DNA of 64,000 nt from Lachnoclostridium sp. An138 (GTDB lineage: Bacteria; Bacillota; Clostridia; Lachnospirales; Lachnospiraceae): contig NZ_NFLF01000015.1 in NCBI RefSeq assembly GCF_002160765.1, forward strand, positions 27,183 to 91,182, given 5' to 3'. The stretch's first letter is position 1. The number at the start of each line of letters is the position of its first letter. The position numbers and the translations under genes are program-made. Positions 43,890 to 52,837 of this stretch are shown one piece after another. Under the pieces are notes generated by a model that saw nothing but the letters and a program-made list of their open reading frames with translations, was not told the DNA's origin and did not search any database.

Positions 43890-44100
43890 ATGATGGAATT
43901 ATTTGCAAAAAGAATGACTTGGGAGCTGGACAATGAGGAAGGGCTGTCCTGCCTGTTCTTTGAACTGGAGGATTCATAACTTCGATTGGGCGAATCCAGT
44001 CCAGCAGTATGAAACGACAGAAACAAATCAGCTTCCCAAGCTGTTGACGGAGGCGGTTCGCCTTGTGGAAAAGGAATCACAGTCTGCCGGAGCAAATTGA
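43890..44100 (+). pseudogene. Decayed small gene in the array
   Basis: A frame from ATG 43890 (MMELFAKRMTWELDNEEG) stops after about 30 codons near 43979. A continuation in another frame (NFDWANPVQQYETTETNQLP, then ...EAVRLVEKESQ) ends at 44098-44100. Together they look like a roughly 70-codon gene broken by a one-base shift near 43975. No family identified. Confidence 0.5.
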
Positions 44101-44113
44101 AAGAGGTCTTGTT

Positions 44114-45118
44114 ATGAACGAGAATTTATTTCGCCCACAATTTGATACATTAAAACTGTCAGATAAGCTCTGGCTGATGCAGACGCTGGCGACTCGTTAT
44201 AATTTGACATTCAAAGAACTATACGCCTTTTCCCGCTGGGGACAAAGCTGCACCACCGGCCTGTTTGAAAAAGGTGGCCGGGAGTTTGTCTTTGTCCCAG
44301 GTGATACCGTGATTCTTGGCTGGGAGAGCTTTGCCCAAGGGATGGACAAGGCCAACCAAGAGGAACTGGCGGGTATTTTTGCGGAAATCGAATATGAGGG
44401 CTCTGTGGAGGAATTTCTCCGGCAGGGCATGACCCCAGTACGCCAGGTGACCATCGGCCCCATGTTCGTAGGCAGAAAACTGGAGGAGATCGGCTGGGAA
44501 AGCGTACCCATGAACGACCCTCGCATCACCGCCCACCCCGACTGGCTGGAGAACTTGCAGAAGTGGGCGGGCCAGAACAGCCAGAGTTTTGAGATACATG
44601 AAACTGTCCGCTTTGAACGCAATGGTGATAGCTGGCGAGCGTGGCTGTGCCATCCCATGACCTACGCAGAGTTTCAGCGATTCCTGTTGTGGGAGGTGGC
44701 AGCCAGCCTTCCCACGCCGGATGAGTGGGCCTATCTGTGCGGGGGCGGATGCCGCACCCTGTTTCCCTGGGGGGATGGACTGGACTACTCCATGCATCTG
44801 CACCACTTTGAAAGCGAGGAAGATCAGGGTAAGCCATACGACATGGAGCAGGCTAACTTCTTTGGCCTGTCTATTGCCTACGACCCCTATAAGCGAGAGT
44901 TGGTAGACGGGAAAACATTGACCACCTGCGGCGGTGACGGTGGCTGCAATGTCTGCGGTGGCATGGGTCCTTTGCTTGGATATTTACCCTGTTCCCCTCA
45001 CTGTAAACCGGAGGTTCGGGAAGATAACGAGATTCACAATGACTATGACTTTTTCCGTCCCGTTATCCGGGTGCAGACATCCGGGTGGAGAATGGTATCA
45101 CCCGAAAATGAGAGGTGA
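44114..45118 (+). CDS. FGE-sulfatase-fold immunity-array protein
   Basis: This 334-residue protein has, in its C-terminal half, signatures of the formylglycine-generating-enzyme (SUMF1) fold: MTYAEFQRFLLWEVAASLPTP, DEWAYLCGGGCRTLFPWGDG, and NFFGLSIAYDPYKREL followed by a Gly/Cys-rich GGDGGCNVCGGMGPLLGYLP and a late VIRVQ strand. The usual catalytic setting of FGE is not evident, so it may be a binding version. The start ATG 44114 has AAGAGG upstream. It ends six bases before the SMI1-type gene. Confidence 0.7.
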   Translation: MNENLFRPQFDTLKLSDKLWLMQTLATRYNLTFKELYAFSRWGQSCTTGLFEKGGREFVFVPGDTVILGWESFAQGMDKANQEELAGIFAEIEYEGSVEEFLRQGMTPVRQVTIGPMFVGRKLEEIGWESVPMNDPRITAHPDWLENLQKWAGQNSQSFEIHETVRFERNGDSWRAWLCHPMTYAEFQRFLLWEVAASLPTPDEWAYLCGGGCRTLFPWGDGLDYSMHLHHFESEEDQGKPYDMEQANFFGLSIAYDPYKRELVDGKTLTTCGGDGGCNVCGGMGPLLGYLPCSPHCKPEVREDNEIHNDYDFFRPVIRVQTSGWRMVSPENER

Positions 45119-45123
45119 TATTG

Positions 45124-45861
45124 ATGAAAAGCCGATTGGAGCAATTATTGGACGAGCTATTAAGGCAAATTGATATACCTGCGATGGAGCAAGCCGTGTC
45201 CGAGCAGTATAAGAGCCAGATCCGCAGACGCTGGGAACTTCCGGCAGACTATTGGATGCTGTTGGAGCGCTGCTGTGGACTGCGAACCGTGTGGAGCAAT
45301 GATACCTATGAGGCCCTGGAACTGTGGGGACTGGATACCCTTGTGAAGGGCCAGGAGGGATACGCCTATAATCCTGTGGAACAAAAGGTAATTAAAGATT
45401 GGGACGAGCATCTTGTGGTGATTGCGTCTGATGCTGGTGATCCATACTGCCTGGACCTGCGACGGAACGATACAGCCGTGTTCTGGGCAGAACATGGCGC
45501 CGGAACTTGGGACTTTCAGCCTGCCTTTGATTGTTTGGAAGATTTTCTCGAAAGCGTTTTGGATGTACCCAAAACGCAGGAATATGAAACAGCATATCCC
45601 TATCACTACATCCGCCTGATTGTAACCGGGATTTCCGACACCAAAAAGGCTCTGGTGTTTCTAAAACAGCATTTTGGCGACAGCAGCTTTCAGCAGACAA
45701 AAGACAGGCTGAAAGAACTGCCGCTCTTGATCTATTCCGGTCTTGATACCGGAACCGCCCCGCTGGAAAACTCTCTTGACCGCTGGGGATTGATGTACGA
45801 AAAGCAGCAGATTTCGTTGGAAAAGTTTCTGGAAGATCAAGCATATATCCGCAATCTGTAA
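45124..45861 (+). CDS. SMI1/KNR4 (SUKH) family immunity-like protein
   Basis: This 245-residue protein has the SUKH pattern: RRRWELPADYWMLLERCCGL near the start, LVVIASDAGDPYCLDLRRND, then AVFWAEHGAGTWDFQPAF and CLEDFLESVL. SUKH proteins are the most common predicted immunity superfamily for nuclease and deaminase toxins. About 90 extra C-terminal residues follow. ATG 45124 is preferred to an upstream GTG that overlaps the ribosome site GAGGTG. Confidence 0.85.
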   Translation: MKSRLEQLLDELLRQIDIPAMEQAVSEQYKSQIRRRWELPADYWMLLERCCGLRTVWSNDTYEALELWGLDTLVKGQEGYAYNPVEQKVIKDWDEHLVVIASDAGDPYCLDLRRNDTAVFWAEHGAGTWDFQPAFDCLEDFLESVLDVPKTQEYETAYPYHYIRLIVTGISDTKKALVFLKQHFGDSSFQQTKDRLKELPLLIYSGLDTGTAPLENSLDRWGLMYEKQQISLEKFLEDQAYIRNL

Positions 45862-45963
45862 GGTCGAAGCTGCGTTGTGCAGGTGCGATTCATCGGCATT
45901 GGAGCCCGCTAAAGACAATCCAAATAAGCAAAGTACACAATGATGTGATTTTGGGAGGAAGTC

Positions 45964-46212
45964 ATGATCAAAGCAATTATGAAAATCCATACCACTTCTT
46001 CTACGGTTACATTTGTATGTGGCGATGTTGCCATTATTGGAAACGGTGAGTTTCGGGCTTCATCAGGAAAAGTGGATGGCTTTATCCTGTATGCCGACAC
46101 TTTACAGTATGAAAACGGGGCGAAGCTCTCACGGGATGAACAAGAAAATTTGAAGTGCCTGTATCAGCACTTTGTATTGAACCGTGAAGATTTCATAGAC
46201 TGGGATATTTGA
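45964..46212 (+). CDS. Small protein, possibly Imm74-like
   Basis: This 82-residue beta-rich protein (VTFVCGDVAIIGNGEF, GFILYADTLQYENGAKLSRD, EQENLKCLYQHF) resembles the small Imm74 type of immunity protein in length, in the central tyrosine/isoleucine strand and in the C-terminal helix. The similarity is weak by eye. ATG 45964 follows GGGAGG. Confidence 0.5.
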   Translation: MIKAIMKIHTTSSTVTFVCGDVAIIGNGEFRASSGKVDGFILYADTLQYENGAKLSRDEQENLKCLYQHFVLNREDFIDWDI

Positions 46213-46269
46213 AAAGAGATTTCCCCATGAAATGTTAGCAGATTGAGCACAGGAGTAAGGAGGAAAGCT

Positions 46270-47229
46270 ATGGAATGGCCAAAACGGGCGCGGACAGCGG
46301 ATTGGGAAAACGGTGTCCTGGCCTTAGATAGAGAGAAACAATTTGAAGTCCCGAAGCTGACCGCAGAGATCATGGAGCGGTTGGCCGGTTACACCCTGGT
46401 AGGCTTCCATGTGAAAGGGTATCCGGTGACGGATGAACTGCTTGCCCCCTTTGCCGGGCATAAAAGTATGGTCAACTTCGGCGTGGAGAACGGCGCCCTC
46501 ACCGACGCCTGTTTCCCCTTTTTTTCCGCCATGCCCAAGCTGCGCTATCTGCTGCTGACCGGGAATTCCGGGATCGACGGAAGCGGCTTGTCCGCCCTGC
46601 AAAGCTGTAAGCTGGATTTACTGGCCCTTGACCACACCAGGCTGGAGGATGCCGGTCTGCTTCGAGCAGCCTCCATCCCCAAACTCTCCCACATCTGGAT
46701 CGACCACACTGCTGTTACTTATGATGGACTACTGGCTGTCGCCGGCAACAACTACATCCATCCGGTGGCCCATGTGCAGTTTACCAAAGAGCAGATGGAA
46801 CACTTCTCTCAGCTTCAGCGGGAGAAGGCGAAAAAGCCCGCCCAGCTGGATGAACAGGCGGCGGAGGAATGCCGCAGGGTGTTGTCCGCTTTCTTTGCCG
46901 AAATGACTGAATGGGAGCGGTACATGGAGCAGGCCGGGTTTGAGGATGCCGAGGCTGTACCCCGCCTGCTGGCGATCTGGGAGAAGTATGTGAGTGAAAA
47001 GCCCCGTCCGGGCTATCGGCCCCTGGGCCTTTCGTACAGCGCCCAGGGCACCTACAACGGGGAAGAATTCCTTGACGCGGAACAGATCACTAAGAACAAG
47101 CTCTACATCTACACCAGAGAGAAAAATACCAGCTTTGACCGCCGCTTTCTCATGAAGCGCGTGGGCGAGGGTTGGATGATTGACGCGGTGCAGGAGCGGC
47201 TGGACGGCTGGCAACGGACAGGATTGTAA
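46270..47229 (+). CDS. LRR protein with C-terminal NTF2-like domain
   Basis: This 319-residue protein has leucine-rich repeats in residues 25-170 (LAGYTLVGFHVKGYPVTDEL, MPKLRYLLLTGNSGIDGSGL, IPKLSHIWIDHTAVTYDGLL) and a C-terminal NTF2-like segment (about 200-319, ending RFLMKRVGEGWMIDAVQERL). NTF2-fold immunity proteins are known in polymorphic-toxin loci. AGGAGG precedes ATG 46270. Confidence 0.7.
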   Translation: MEWPKRARTADWENGVLALDREKQFEVPKLTAEIMERLAGYTLVGFHVKGYPVTDELLAPFAGHKSMVNFGVENGALTDACFPFFSAMPKLRYLLLTGNSGIDGSGLSALQSCKLDLLALDHTRLEDAGLLRAASIPKLSHIWIDHTAVTYDGLLAVAGNNYIHPVAHVQFTKEQMEHFSQLQREKAKKPAQLDEQAAEECRRVLSAFFAEMTEWERYMEQAGFEDAEAVPRLLAIWEKYVSEKPRPGYRPLGLSYSAQGTYNGEEFLDAEQITKNKLYIYTREKNTSFDRRFLMKRVGEGWMIDAVQERLDGWQRTGL

Positions 47230-47243
47230 GGGAGGCATAACGG

Positions 47244-47813
47244 ATGATATATAGGTTTACGGAAGTATTAAACGATCTTGTTAATTATTTTCTCCTTGGT
47301 GACATTTTGTTGCTGGAGGACTGGAAGCAGGCAAATCATCTTTCAGATGATTTAGCGATGGAGTTTACCACAAACGAAAGCGGCGACAGGATATTTGCCG
47401 AAGGAATTGTAATCCCAATGACCGGTATTGAAAACTATCCCTATACCATATTGTTCAATCTCTCTGGTGATAGACCGGAGCTGTGCAAAGAAAGAAACCG
47501 ATTGCAGCTTAGAAAAAGTGGCTATTCCCTCAAAGTAGCTCATAATATGCTGATGCTTTTTACATGGCCAATATTGGAACAGTTTACGCCTGAAAAGGTG
47601 AAAGATCTGATTTCTTACTATAGAGTGCATAAGAAGCCGATGATTGAGCTTGCAAATGGCTGGTATCATATCGAGATTTTGGGTGGAGAAACCTTGCAGG
47701 ACGGGGACTATGAACCTACATTTGAGTTTGTGATACAACCAGCCACAAATGAAGAAGCCACCATAAATGCAGATATGAATTTTAGCTTTGAAATTACAAG
47801 CTCTGCTTATTAG
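47244..47813 (+). CDS. Hypothetical immunity-array protein (189 aa)
   Basis: No family assigned. A helical N-terminus (FTEVLNDLVNYFLLGDILLL) leads into a beta-rich region (PYTILFNLSGDRPELCKERN) and a C-terminal strand (WYHIEILGGETLQDGDYEPT). Soluble, acidic, and more A/T-rich than its neighbours. The start is 14 bp past the LRR/NTF2 stop with GGGAGG upstream. Confidence 0.55.
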   Translation: MIYRFTEVLNDLVNYFLLGDILLLEDWKQANHLSDDLAMEFTTNESGDRIFAEGIVIPMTGIENYPYTILFNLSGDRPELCKERNRLQLRKSGYSLKVAHNMLMLFTWPILEQFTPEKVKDLISYYRVHKKPMIELANGWYHIEILGGETLQDGDYEPTFEFVIQPATNEEATINADMNFSFEITSSAY

Positions 47814-47854
47814 TAAAACCTATCCCTACCGAAGATGGAAAAGGAGATCATGAT

Positions 47855-50800
47855 ATGGATTTATTGAAACAATGCCAGCAATGGTTTGAACAGGATGAAG
47901 CGCAGAAGGTAATCGACACCCTGGAAGCGATTCCTGCCGAGGAGCGCACCCCGGAACTGGACAGCGAATTGGCCAAGGCATATATTGCCGTTGCACATAT
48001 AGGAGAACGGGAGCCTTTTGAAAAGGCGCTGGAACTTCTGGCTCCCCATGAGGAGTATTTTGCCGAAGATCACTGCTGGAATTATCGAATCGCTTTGGCC
48101 TATTACTGTCTGGATGAGGAAGGCCCCGCCCTGCGTTACTTTGAAAAGGCCCTGAAAGCCCGCCCCGGAGACAAAGATACTCAGGAGTACATAAACGATT
48201 GCCGCCGTCGTTTGTCCCTGCCCCGCTTTGAAAAGAACTTCCGTGAAAGGACGCAGGAAGCATGGGCAGCCTTTTCTCAGATTGAGGCAGAACTGCGTCA
48301 AATCATAGATACGGACGAAACACACCAGCGCGGCGAAGAACTGGTTGAAAAATGCGGGAATGCACTCAAGACGGCCCTGCGTGATACTTCCTTCGAGCTG
48401 GGCTTCAATGGCGAAAAGCATGAATTGATCCTCAGTCCAGAGGGGCTTCGCTCCCGCCTGTTCCCGTTGGTGTACTTCCAGAAGCAGGCCCCAGAATCGG
48501 TGCTTGAGCATTGGAATATCTGGGTAGGCCGCCAGCCCTGTGAGGGGTTCGAGCTGCGAGCTGGAGAGATTGAAGTTCGGGCTGAGGATGTGCAGATGTG
48601 GGCAGAGGAAACAGAGGATCATCAGGTAAGTCTGGTCCTTTACTGTGAAAAGCTGACCCCGATCTTGAAAGAGGACACAGACAAGGTCTGGTGGGCACTC
48701 TCTATGCTGGTGGATCAAACCATCGGAGAAGTTTCCGCTATCGCCTTTGTTGCTGGGTTTGATGTTTATGCTCAACCGAAAGACGAACCGGCCAAGCTGC
48801 TTTCCGAACTGCCGGAGTTGCTGCAAAGCATGGGGCTTTCTCTCTGGCGGGATGGCAGCGACTACTTGGAAAACAGTTATCTTGCCTATGAACTGGAACC
48901 GGTGGAGGACCCGGAGGCTGACTGGCGGCTGGATGTTTATACTGGAAGCTGCCGCCTGCCGGTGCTCATCAACGACTACCTGACTGCCCGCAGTGATATG
49001 GTGGATGAGTACCACAAGGATGGCATTGCCGCTGGATTCCTCCTGTACCCGCTGTCCGGTTTTACCGGTGAGGAACGAGTGAAAGCTATTCTGGATTTCC
49101 GGGATAACCTGCGGGATGCCATCCTACGGGATGCAGGAGAGGAAGCCGTGACCTTCCTGGGTGGGGCCACTGGTCTGTATTGTGGGTATCTGGATTTTAT
49201 CGCCTGGGATCTGCCCGCTGTACTAACAGCGGCACAGGCATTCTTTGAGGGAAGCGACCTGCCCTATGCTCACTTCCACGCATTTCGGCGGGATGTGGGC
49301 GGTGTGCCGCTACTGGACGAGAAAGAACCGGAGCCTGATATTCATGAGGAAACTGGCTCCCTGCTCTCGACAGAGGATATTGAAATACTGGAGTCCTTTG
49401 ACGAAGGAACTGCCGCTTACTTTGGGAAAATGCTCGACTGGCTGGAGAATTTTATCAAAAGCGGCGTAGAAGAAGGACGATTCAGCGAAAAACAGGCTCA
49501 CCAGGATTTACAGATTGCCCTCTGGTATGCCTTTGCCTGCCTTAACCTGGACGATTACATCCACTACTACCGCGCTGCGGAATGGATGAAGGATTCGGAG
49601 AAAAACGCCACGGGCTGCGCTACCTGGTACTACCGGTATTCTGTGGCGTTGATGTATTGCGGCAGGCTGGAAGAAGCACTGGAATATGCGGAGCGGGGCG
49701 CTCTGGAGGAGCCGGACTACCCCTGGATCTGGCTCCATCTGGGCAAGCTACGGGCGCATTTTGGCGATAAATCCGGTGCGCTGGATGCCGTCAAGCAAGG
49801 ATTAAAACTGGAACCGGGAGATTATGAGTTCCTGACCTTAAAAAAAGAGATCAAAGCCGGAGCCACCCTGGAACAGATGGAATATCATTGGATCAATCCC
49901 GATGCTGACCAAACGCTCCAGCGGGGACTGGACGAGAATGCGGATGATAAACAATGCGCCATAGCCTGCATTCGGGTGGACGAAGCGGGACTTGCCGAAT
50001 TTTATGAACTGTTCCACCCAGAGCGGTATAGCTATAAGAAAAATTCCCCCTGCTGTGAATTTCAATACCCGGTAAAGGAACATCTTGTGGAGCTTTCCTT
50101 CCGTATGAACGAAGCTGGACTCTCCAAGATGGGAACCGACTGGCTGCGGCAGCTCAAGGAACGGCTGGACAGCGGTGAATGGCTGACCCACATCCCTGAA
50201 GGAGAACCAGAGGGCATTCTAACAGGTGTGTTTGTGGACCAGACCCGCCGCATTGGTCTTGTCTATCAACAGCCGGGAGACGATCAGTATTTTCAGATTT
50301 TCCTGAACCCGGACGGCACGAAGGCGGATGCCTTCTGGTCCTCAAGAAAAAACAGCGAGCCGGAGGTTTATTCGGAGGATGAGATGTCTGCGATAGAGCA
50401 GCACATCAAAAACACCTTTGGCGAGTTTGAGAATGTGTTCCATGAGCTGGTTTCCCCTGACATCCATGTGGACATCTGCGTTGTTCCTCCCTCTGATGAG
50501 CGGGACTATTACACACTGGTAACGATGGGCATGGGTGCTCACCGGATGAATGTGCCGGAGGAACTGGCGGAATACAAGCTGGAGCGAGCAGAGCTGGCCA
50601 TCGCTCTGCCACCGGATTGGAAACTGGATGAGGAATCCCTGAAGGATGAGCGGTGGTACTGGCCTATTGGTCTCTTGAAAGTGTTGGCACGCCTGCCTAT
50701 TTCCAACGATACCTGGCTGGGCTTTGGCCACACAATGGATAAGCAATCGCCGTTTGCAGAGGATACGGAACTCTGCGCCGCACTTCTGGTAGGTCCGCAG

Positions 50801-52288
50801 GATGTTGTCTGGAACGGAGGCGAAGTCTGCACTTTGCCGAGCGGCGAGGAGGTCAACTTCTATCAGGTGATCCCGCTCTATCGGAATGAGATGGAGTATA
50901 AGATGGAGCATGATGCGGACGCTCTGCTTAAAAAAATGGCAGGCATCAGTTTTGTGGTTAATCCCACCCGCCAGAATGCCATCACCAGAGGAACGCTTGC
51001 AGAGGAAGAATTCACCGGCGATATGGACGATGCCGCATGTCACCTGGAATCCATTCAGGAAAAGGGCTTGCCGGTGGACGAGATGAATGCCTACAACCAC
51101 ATGGCAATCTATCTACGCTGGTGCATGGAGCATGATCTGATGAGCGCGGAATTCATGGAGCGGTACTGGGAGCAGGTGCAGCCGTTTATGGCAGATCTGA
51201 GCCGCGCCGATCTGCGTGGTTTTATCCGGGACCAGCTGAAAGGACAGCTCTTTGGGGCGCTGTTCAACAAGGAGGGCGCAGCCTTTGCTGGATATTACTA
51301 TGGCGAGGCGGACAGCCCGTACTTCCCCAGCGACATTGATAACTATGCTTTGGAATATTTCGGTTCAGAGCAATATTATTCCGATAAGTTCCAGGATGAA
51401 GCCTATCTATTCATCCCATTTGATGAAAACTATTATCAGGCTATGGCAAAAGTCATGGAAAAGCGGTTCGTCAACTGGCAGGGACAGAGTTTCGATGAGG
51501 CCACTCTGGAGCCTTCAGACCTTGCGAAAGCCATGATGGAATATCTGGACTGTGAATGTACCTATTTCCCCTCAATGACGGATGATGACCCCATCATGTC
51601 GGCATACAACTATGCCAAACGAGAAAGTGTCAAAGAGGGCTTTGTGCCGGTTCTGATTAAGGCGGATGCCGAAATCCTGTGGGAATGCCTGATTATGAAT
51701 TCTGACCCGGACAGCGATGGCGAGGACGACTATGCTTTCGACCCGGACAAAGTTGCCGCATACCGGAAGGAAATGCTCTCCGCCCCCATCAAGAACAGTA
51801 AAGCAGTTCTGGAGGAAATGATTGGGCAGCGCAAGGAAGAAGCCGAGGATGACGATATGGACTGGGATGAGGAGATCCTTGGCGAGATGGAGGGCGGATA
51901 TGATAACCGTCGTTTTTCAAGCTACTGGAACTCCGATAATAATATGACCTATCCTCTCATTCTGGCTAAAATCCCCGTGAAGAACCCTTGGGAGATTTTT
52001 GCCTATCTGCCCTTTGGTGGCTGGAATGAATGTCCTAACACGCCGGAGTTAATGGCAGTTGCAAAATACTGGTTTGAACAGTATGGCGCTGTACCCGCAG
52101 TTATGACTCATGATGAGCTGGAGTTCTTGCTTCCGGTTCCTGTCTCCGAGAAAGAGGCTGTAGATGTGGCGGTGGAGCTGTACGGCTTCTGCCCTGATGT
52201 GATTGACCAGGGTCCGGAGGAAGCCACCGTTGGTGCTTTGGCCGATGTACTGCGGCAGTCCACTGTTTGGTACTTCTGGTGGGATTGA
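47855..52288 (+). CDS. 1477-aa immunity fusion protein (TPR, SUFU, DUF4253-like)
   Basis: The largest gene of the island. Residues 1-130 are TPR-like (WFEQDEAQKVIDTLEAIPAE). Residues 130-530 form unknown domains. A second TPR stretch is near 590-660 (YCGRLEEALEYAERGALEEP). A SUFU domain spans about 840-1045 and closely matches the SUFU protein at 36839. The region 1045-1290 (YNHMAIYLRWCMEHDLMSAE) resembles DUF7832. The C-terminus (IPVKNPWEIFAYLPFGGWNE to WYFWWD) is DUF4253. Every recognised module is immunity-like and no catalytic toxin motif is visible. A terminator follows at 52504. Confidence 0.8.
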   Translation: MDLLKQCQQWFEQDEAQKVIDTLEAIPAEERTPELDSELAKAYIAVAHIGEREPFEKALELLAPHEEYFAEDHCWNYRIALAYYCLDEEGPALRYFEKALKARPGDKDTQEYINDCRRRLSLPRFEKNFRERTQEAWAAFSQIEAELRQIIDTDETHQRGEELVEKCGNALKTALRDTSFELGFNGEKHELILSPEGLRSRLFPLVYFQKQAPESVLEHWNIWVGRQPCEGFELRAGEIEVRAEDVQMWAEETEDHQVSLVLYCEKLTPILKEDTDKVWWALSMLVDQTIGEVSAIAFVAGFDVYAQPKDEPAKLLSELPELLQSMGLSLWRDGSDYLENSYLAYELEPVEDPEADWRLDVYTGSCRLPVLINDYLTARSDMVDEYHKDGIAAGFLLYPLSGFTGEERVKAILDFRDNLRDAILRDAGEEAVTFLGGATGLYCGYLDFIAWDLPAVLTAAQAFFEGSDLPYAHFHAFRRDVGGVPLLDEKEPEPDIHEETGSLLSTEDIEILESFDEGTAAYFGKMLDWLENFIKSGVEEGRFSEKQAHQDLQIALWYAFACLNLDDYIHYYRAAEWMKDSEKNATGCATWYYRYSVALMYCGRLEEALEYAERGALEEPDYPWIWLHLGKLRAHFGDKSGALDAVKQGLKLEPGDYEFLTLKKEIKAGATLEQMEYHWINPDADQTLQRGLDENADDKQCAIACIRVDEAGLAEFYELFHPERYSYKKNSPCCEFQYPVKEHLVELSFRMNEAGLSKMGTDWLRQLKERLDSGEWLTHIPEGEPEGILTGVFVDQTRRIGLVYQQPGDDQYFQIFLNPDGTKADAFWSSRKNSEPEVYSEDEMSAIEQHIKNTFGEFENVFHELVSPDIHVDICVVPPSDERDYYTLVTMGMGAHRMNVPEELAEYKLERAELAIALPPDWKLDEESLKDERWYWPIGLLKVLARLPISNDTWLGFGHTMDKQSPFAEDTELCAALLVGPQDVVWNGGEVCTLPSGEEVNFYQVIPLYRNEMEYKMEHDADALLKKMAGISFVVNPTRQNAITRGTLAEEEFTGDMDDAACHLESIQEKGLPVDEMNAYNHMAIYLRWCMEHDLMSAEFMERYWEQVQPFMADLSRADLRGFIRDQLKGQLFGALFNKEGAAFAGYYYGEADSPYFPSDIDNYALEYFGSEQYYSDKFQDEAYLFIPFDENYYQAMAKVMEKRFVNWQGQSFDEATLEPSDLAKAMMEYLDCECTYFPSMTDDDPIMSAYNYAKRESVKEGFVPVLIKADAEILWECLIMNSDPDSDGEDDYAFDPDKVAAYRKEMLSAPIKNSKAVLEEMIGQRKEEAEDDDMDWDEEILGEMEGGYDNRRFSSYWNSDNNMTYPLILAKIPVKNPWEIFAYLPFGGWNECPNTPELMAVAKYWFEQYGAVPAVMTHDELEFLLPVPVSEKEAVDVAVELYGFCPDVIDQGPEEATVGALADVLRQSTVWYFWWD

Positions 52289-52304
52289 GCAGGAGGATGT
52301 GTCT

Positions 52305-52489
52305 ATGAACGAATACCTAAAGCAATATATTGAACTCCAAAAACAGTTTCGAGAGACAAAAGGGAAAGCGGATAGTGTTCGTGCGCTTTATGCGTTCAAA
52401 CTGCCGAAAGTGATACGGCAAAAATCCTTGAACTCCTCAAAAACCCTGAGACCGCTGCGCTCTTAAAGCAAATTGTCAGTGCTCTGTAA
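52305..52489 (+). pseudogene. Frameshifted small gene at the end of the array
   Basis: A frame from ATG 52305 (MNEYLKQYIELQKQFRETKG) ends at 52466, but near 52400 the coherent reading moves to another frame (SDTAKILELLKNPETAALLK, then QIVSAL) that ends at 52489. Together they look like a roughly 60-residue helical protein broken by a one-base change. AGGAGG precedes the start. Confidence 0.55.
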
Positions 52490-52503
52490 GAGCAGGCCCA
52501 GCA

Positions 52504-52540
52504 AAGAAAGCCTCTCATTTTATGAGGGGCTTTCTTCTTT
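52504..52540 (+). terminator. Terminator of the immunity array
   Basis: AAGAAAGCCTCTCAT pairs with ATGAGGGGCTTTCTT across a short loop and is followed by CTTTT. It closes the rightward array. Confidence 0.8.
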
Positions 52541-52575
52541 TGAACGGGATTGTATTATGACCAATCACTTTTTTT

Positions 52576-52752
52576 GTTAGCAGGTTTTTTTGCAGGTTTT
52601 GAGGTCGTGTTTGCAAAGCACCTCGATTTGTTTGCAAATCTACACGATCCTTGCTAACAAAATTAGCAGACATGAAAAGAAGGCTTTGAACACAGAGCAG
52701 CCGCCTTTCTTTGCAATCCTCGGAAATCGCGTTAGCAAGGCCGTTAGCAAGG
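52576..52752. repeat. GTTAGCAAGG repeats near the right end
   Basis: GTTAGCAAGG occurs at 52731-52740 and 52743-52752 and inverted at 52649-52658; a variant GTTAGCAGG is at 52576-52584. A related GTTAGCAAAA is at 29589-29598 near the left end. The spacing fits integrase arm-type or excisionase sites, but this is inference. The surrounding 52541-52837 holds no gene that I accept. Confidence 0.5.
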
Positions 52753-52796
52753 GCCTTATCTTTCGGATGTTCAGGCAATCGGAGAAAATAAGAAAA

Positions 52797-52829
52797 GCCG
52801 AAAACCCTGATAAATCAATGGTTTTCGGC
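52797..52829. terminator. Hairpin at the right end of the island
   Basis: GCCGAAAACC pairs with GGTTTTCGGC nine bases left of the attachment repeat. Its counterpart is at 29359-29391. Confidence 0.65.
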
Positions 52830-52837
52830 GTTTAATC

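Noticed and set aside
31524..52288. Toxin genes hidden in the array
   Set aside because: I looked for LXG, WXG, Rhs, HNH, deaminase and ADP-ribosyltransferase motifs and saw none; weak C-terminal domains could still be missed without profile searches.
52515..52778. An 87-codon minus-strand frame near the right island end, as a possible integrase tail
   Set aside because: It shows none of the integrase C-terminal motifs (HxxR, Y) and covers the repeat cluster and a terminator.
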